This document shows, in pieces, positions 6,986 to 7,856 of a DNA stretch of 7,856 nucleotides; the stretch's first letter is position 1; every line of letters begins with the position of its first letter. The stretch is from NCBI GenBank assembly GCA_947037995.1, contig CAMQUV010000045.1, positions 1 to 7,856 on the forward strand, read 5' to 3'. Both the position numbers and the translations under genes were made by a program. The notes below the pieces were generated by a model. It saw only the letters and a program-made list of their open reading frames with translations. It was not told where the DNA came from and ran no database searches. This DNA comes from an uncultured Rikenellaceae bacterium. Its GTDB lineage: Bacteria; Bacteroidota; Bacteroidia; Bacteroidales; Rikenellaceae.

Positions 6986-7196
6986 AGCGGCCGCCTACGG
7001 TGGTAACTTACGCGTGAAGATTGTCTGGCGTAACATTTTATCGGATGACAACCGTGACCAGATTTGGGCACTCGAATATTGCTATACAGTGCACACCGAT
7101 AGACCTTCAATTCAAGTACATCAGCAGAGCCATAAACTCAAACAATATTCGGAAATCACTGAGACAGTAGTTGTAATGCAGGTAATTCAATCATAA
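6978..7196 (+). CDS. Unrecognised ORF, possibly a 5'-truncated gene fragment
   Basis: This frame is open from 6957 to the TAA at 7194-7196, with only a TTG (6978) available as an early start. The translation after about residue 10 (NLRVKIVWRNIL, then DQIWALEYCYTV and later TETVVVMQVIQS) has a natural-looking composition with alternating hydrophobic beta-like strands. I recognise no family. The opposite strand over the same bases gives an Arg/Ser-rich reading that looks like a shadow. Because the left end begins at the point where the neighbouring glycosyltransferase remnant stops, this may be the C-terminus of a gene cut at a rearrangement junction. It may also be non-coding. Confidence 0.27.
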   Translation: MKSAAAYGGNLRVKIVWRNILSDDNRDQIWALEYCYTVHTDRPSIQVHQQSHKLKQYSEITETVVVMQVIQS

Positions 7197-7233
7197 ACTG
7201 TTAGAAAAGCCTCATTATAAAATATATAATAGC

Positions 7234-7241
7234 TATATTTG
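7234..7241 (+). promoter_or_regulatory. Candidate -7 box for the DUF5672 gene
   Basis: TATATTTG matches TAnnTTTG exactly and ends 28 bases before the ATG at 7270, giving a leader of about 20 bases. No clear TTTG is seen at the -33 position. The placement directly upstream of a gene, in an AT-rich gap, makes chance less likely. Confidence 0.5.
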
Positions 7242-7269
7242 CGTATTAATTAATCAAAAAAAGCACCTT

Positions 7270-7856
7270 ATGCCACAAATTTGCATTGTTATACCAATAT
7301 ATAAGAGGGAATTTAGCCATTACGAGCAAATTTCCTTTGATAGTATATACAACACGCTCGGGGCTAATAATCCCATAATTATAGTCAAACCGCACAGCCT
7401 GAACATTGATAACATAACCGATAAGTACAAAGGAATTGCCATTGAAGCGTTCGACGACAACTATTTTAAGAGCATAGCAGGCTACAATAAGCTGATGCTT
7501 TCGACCGAATTTTACGAACGGTTCGAGCAATGCAAATACATACTTATCGCCCAAACAGACTGCTATATATTCAAAGACGAACTTTCATTGTGGTGCGAGA
7601 AAGGATACGATTATATCGGAGCTCCGTGGCTTGTAAAGCCTATTTACAAGTTCCCTCTCTTTAAACTAATATCATATATCAAGAAAAGATACTGCCAAGC
7701 AATGGGTAAACCAAATTCCCAAATCACTAACAATAAGGTAGGTAACGGCGGGCTATCGTTGCGAAAAGTTGCGAGCCATATCAAGGCTACGGCCGAACTC
7801 CAAGAGATAGTAAATATATACCTGACACAACCAAAACGCTCGGCCGTGTTTAACGA
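7270..7856 (+). CDS. DUF5672-family glycosyltransferase-like protein (partial, runs off the window)
   Basis: The frame is open from ATG 7270 to the last base, giving 195 residues with the C-terminus missing. The N-terminus ICIVIPIYKREF resembles the first strand of a GT-A fold. The diagnostic DUF5672 pattern is present in order: YILIAQTDCYIF (90-101), with Asp97 in the place of a metal/nucleotide-sugar-binding acid; YDYIGAPW (103-110); and NKVGNGGLSLRKV (155-167). DUF5672 proteins are usually about 250-300 residues and sit in surface-glycan clusters, so the substrate is probably a nucleotide sugar and the acceptor an envelope glycan; neither can be named. The window ends at VFN, just where the family usually has an acidic ED motif. 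No signal peptide or membrane segment is seen, so the enzyme is likely cytoplasmic. Confidence 0.85.
   Translation, partial: MPQICIVIPIYKREFSHYEQISFDSIYNTLGANNPIIIVKPHSLNIDNITDKYKGIAIEAFDDNYFKSIAGYNKLMLSTEFYERFEQCKYILIAQTDCYIFKDELSLWCEKGYDYIGAPWLVKPIYKFPLFKLISYIKKRYCQAMGKPNSQITNNKVGNGGLSLRKVASHIKATAELQEIVNIYLTQPKRSAVFN

Noticed and set aside
6703..7110. 135-codon leftward ORF overlapping the glycosyltransferase remnant
   Set aside because: The Arg/Ser/Thr-rich translation lacks family motifs, while the alternative frame over the same bases gives clear glycosyltransferase motifs.
7246..7554. 102-codon leftward ORF at the right end
   Set aside because: It is antisense to the DUF5672 gene, whose rightward frame has diagnostic motifs and stays open to the window end.

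Overview
The window looks like chromosomal DNA of a member of the Bacteroidetes, probably Bacteroidales. The evidence is AT-rich composition, A-rich leaders without Shine-Dalgarno motifs, Bacteroidetes-type -7 boxes (TAnnTTTG) where promoters are expected, a lipoprotein with a Bacteroidetes-style signal, and an IF2 with a long low-complexity N-terminal linker carrying PKILG motifs. The species cannot be named from this sequence.

Layout, left to right. Positions 1-39 may hold the last codons of a rightward gene. Positions 191-883 (+) encode an unrecognised lipoprotein with a CxxCxxC motif, followed by a strong 15-bp terminator hairpin. Positions 980-1588 have no convincing gene but contain several small hairpins, a G-poor repetitive tract and one weak promoter-like site. 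The infB terminator follows on the opposite strand. Positions 1679-6451 (-) are the housekeeping operon rimP-nusA-infB: 30S maturation factor, transcription elongation/termination factor and translation initiation factor IF2. Its promoter lies at 6524-6554, and an intrinsic-terminator-like hairpin sits in the leader between promoter and rimP start, as expected for attenuation, possibly by NusA itself.

The right end (6576-7856) is different in kind. It holds the decayed C-terminal remnant of a glycosyltransferase / CDP-glycerol-transferase-like gene (-), then an abrupt junction with an unrecognised rightward ORF fragment, then the start of a DUF5672 glycosyltransferase-like gene (+) that runs off the window. 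This is probably the edge of a surface-glycan locus that has been rearranged.

The most striking whole-window signal is compositional. By manual scan, neither GATC nor CATG occurs anywhere in the 7856 bases, although GTAC, CTAG, TCGA, AGCT and GGCC do. Roughly 25-30 of each would be expected from base composition. This suggests strong, genome-wide avoidance of two 4-bp palindromes, most simply explained by restriction pressure. No clearly new multi-gene system was found.
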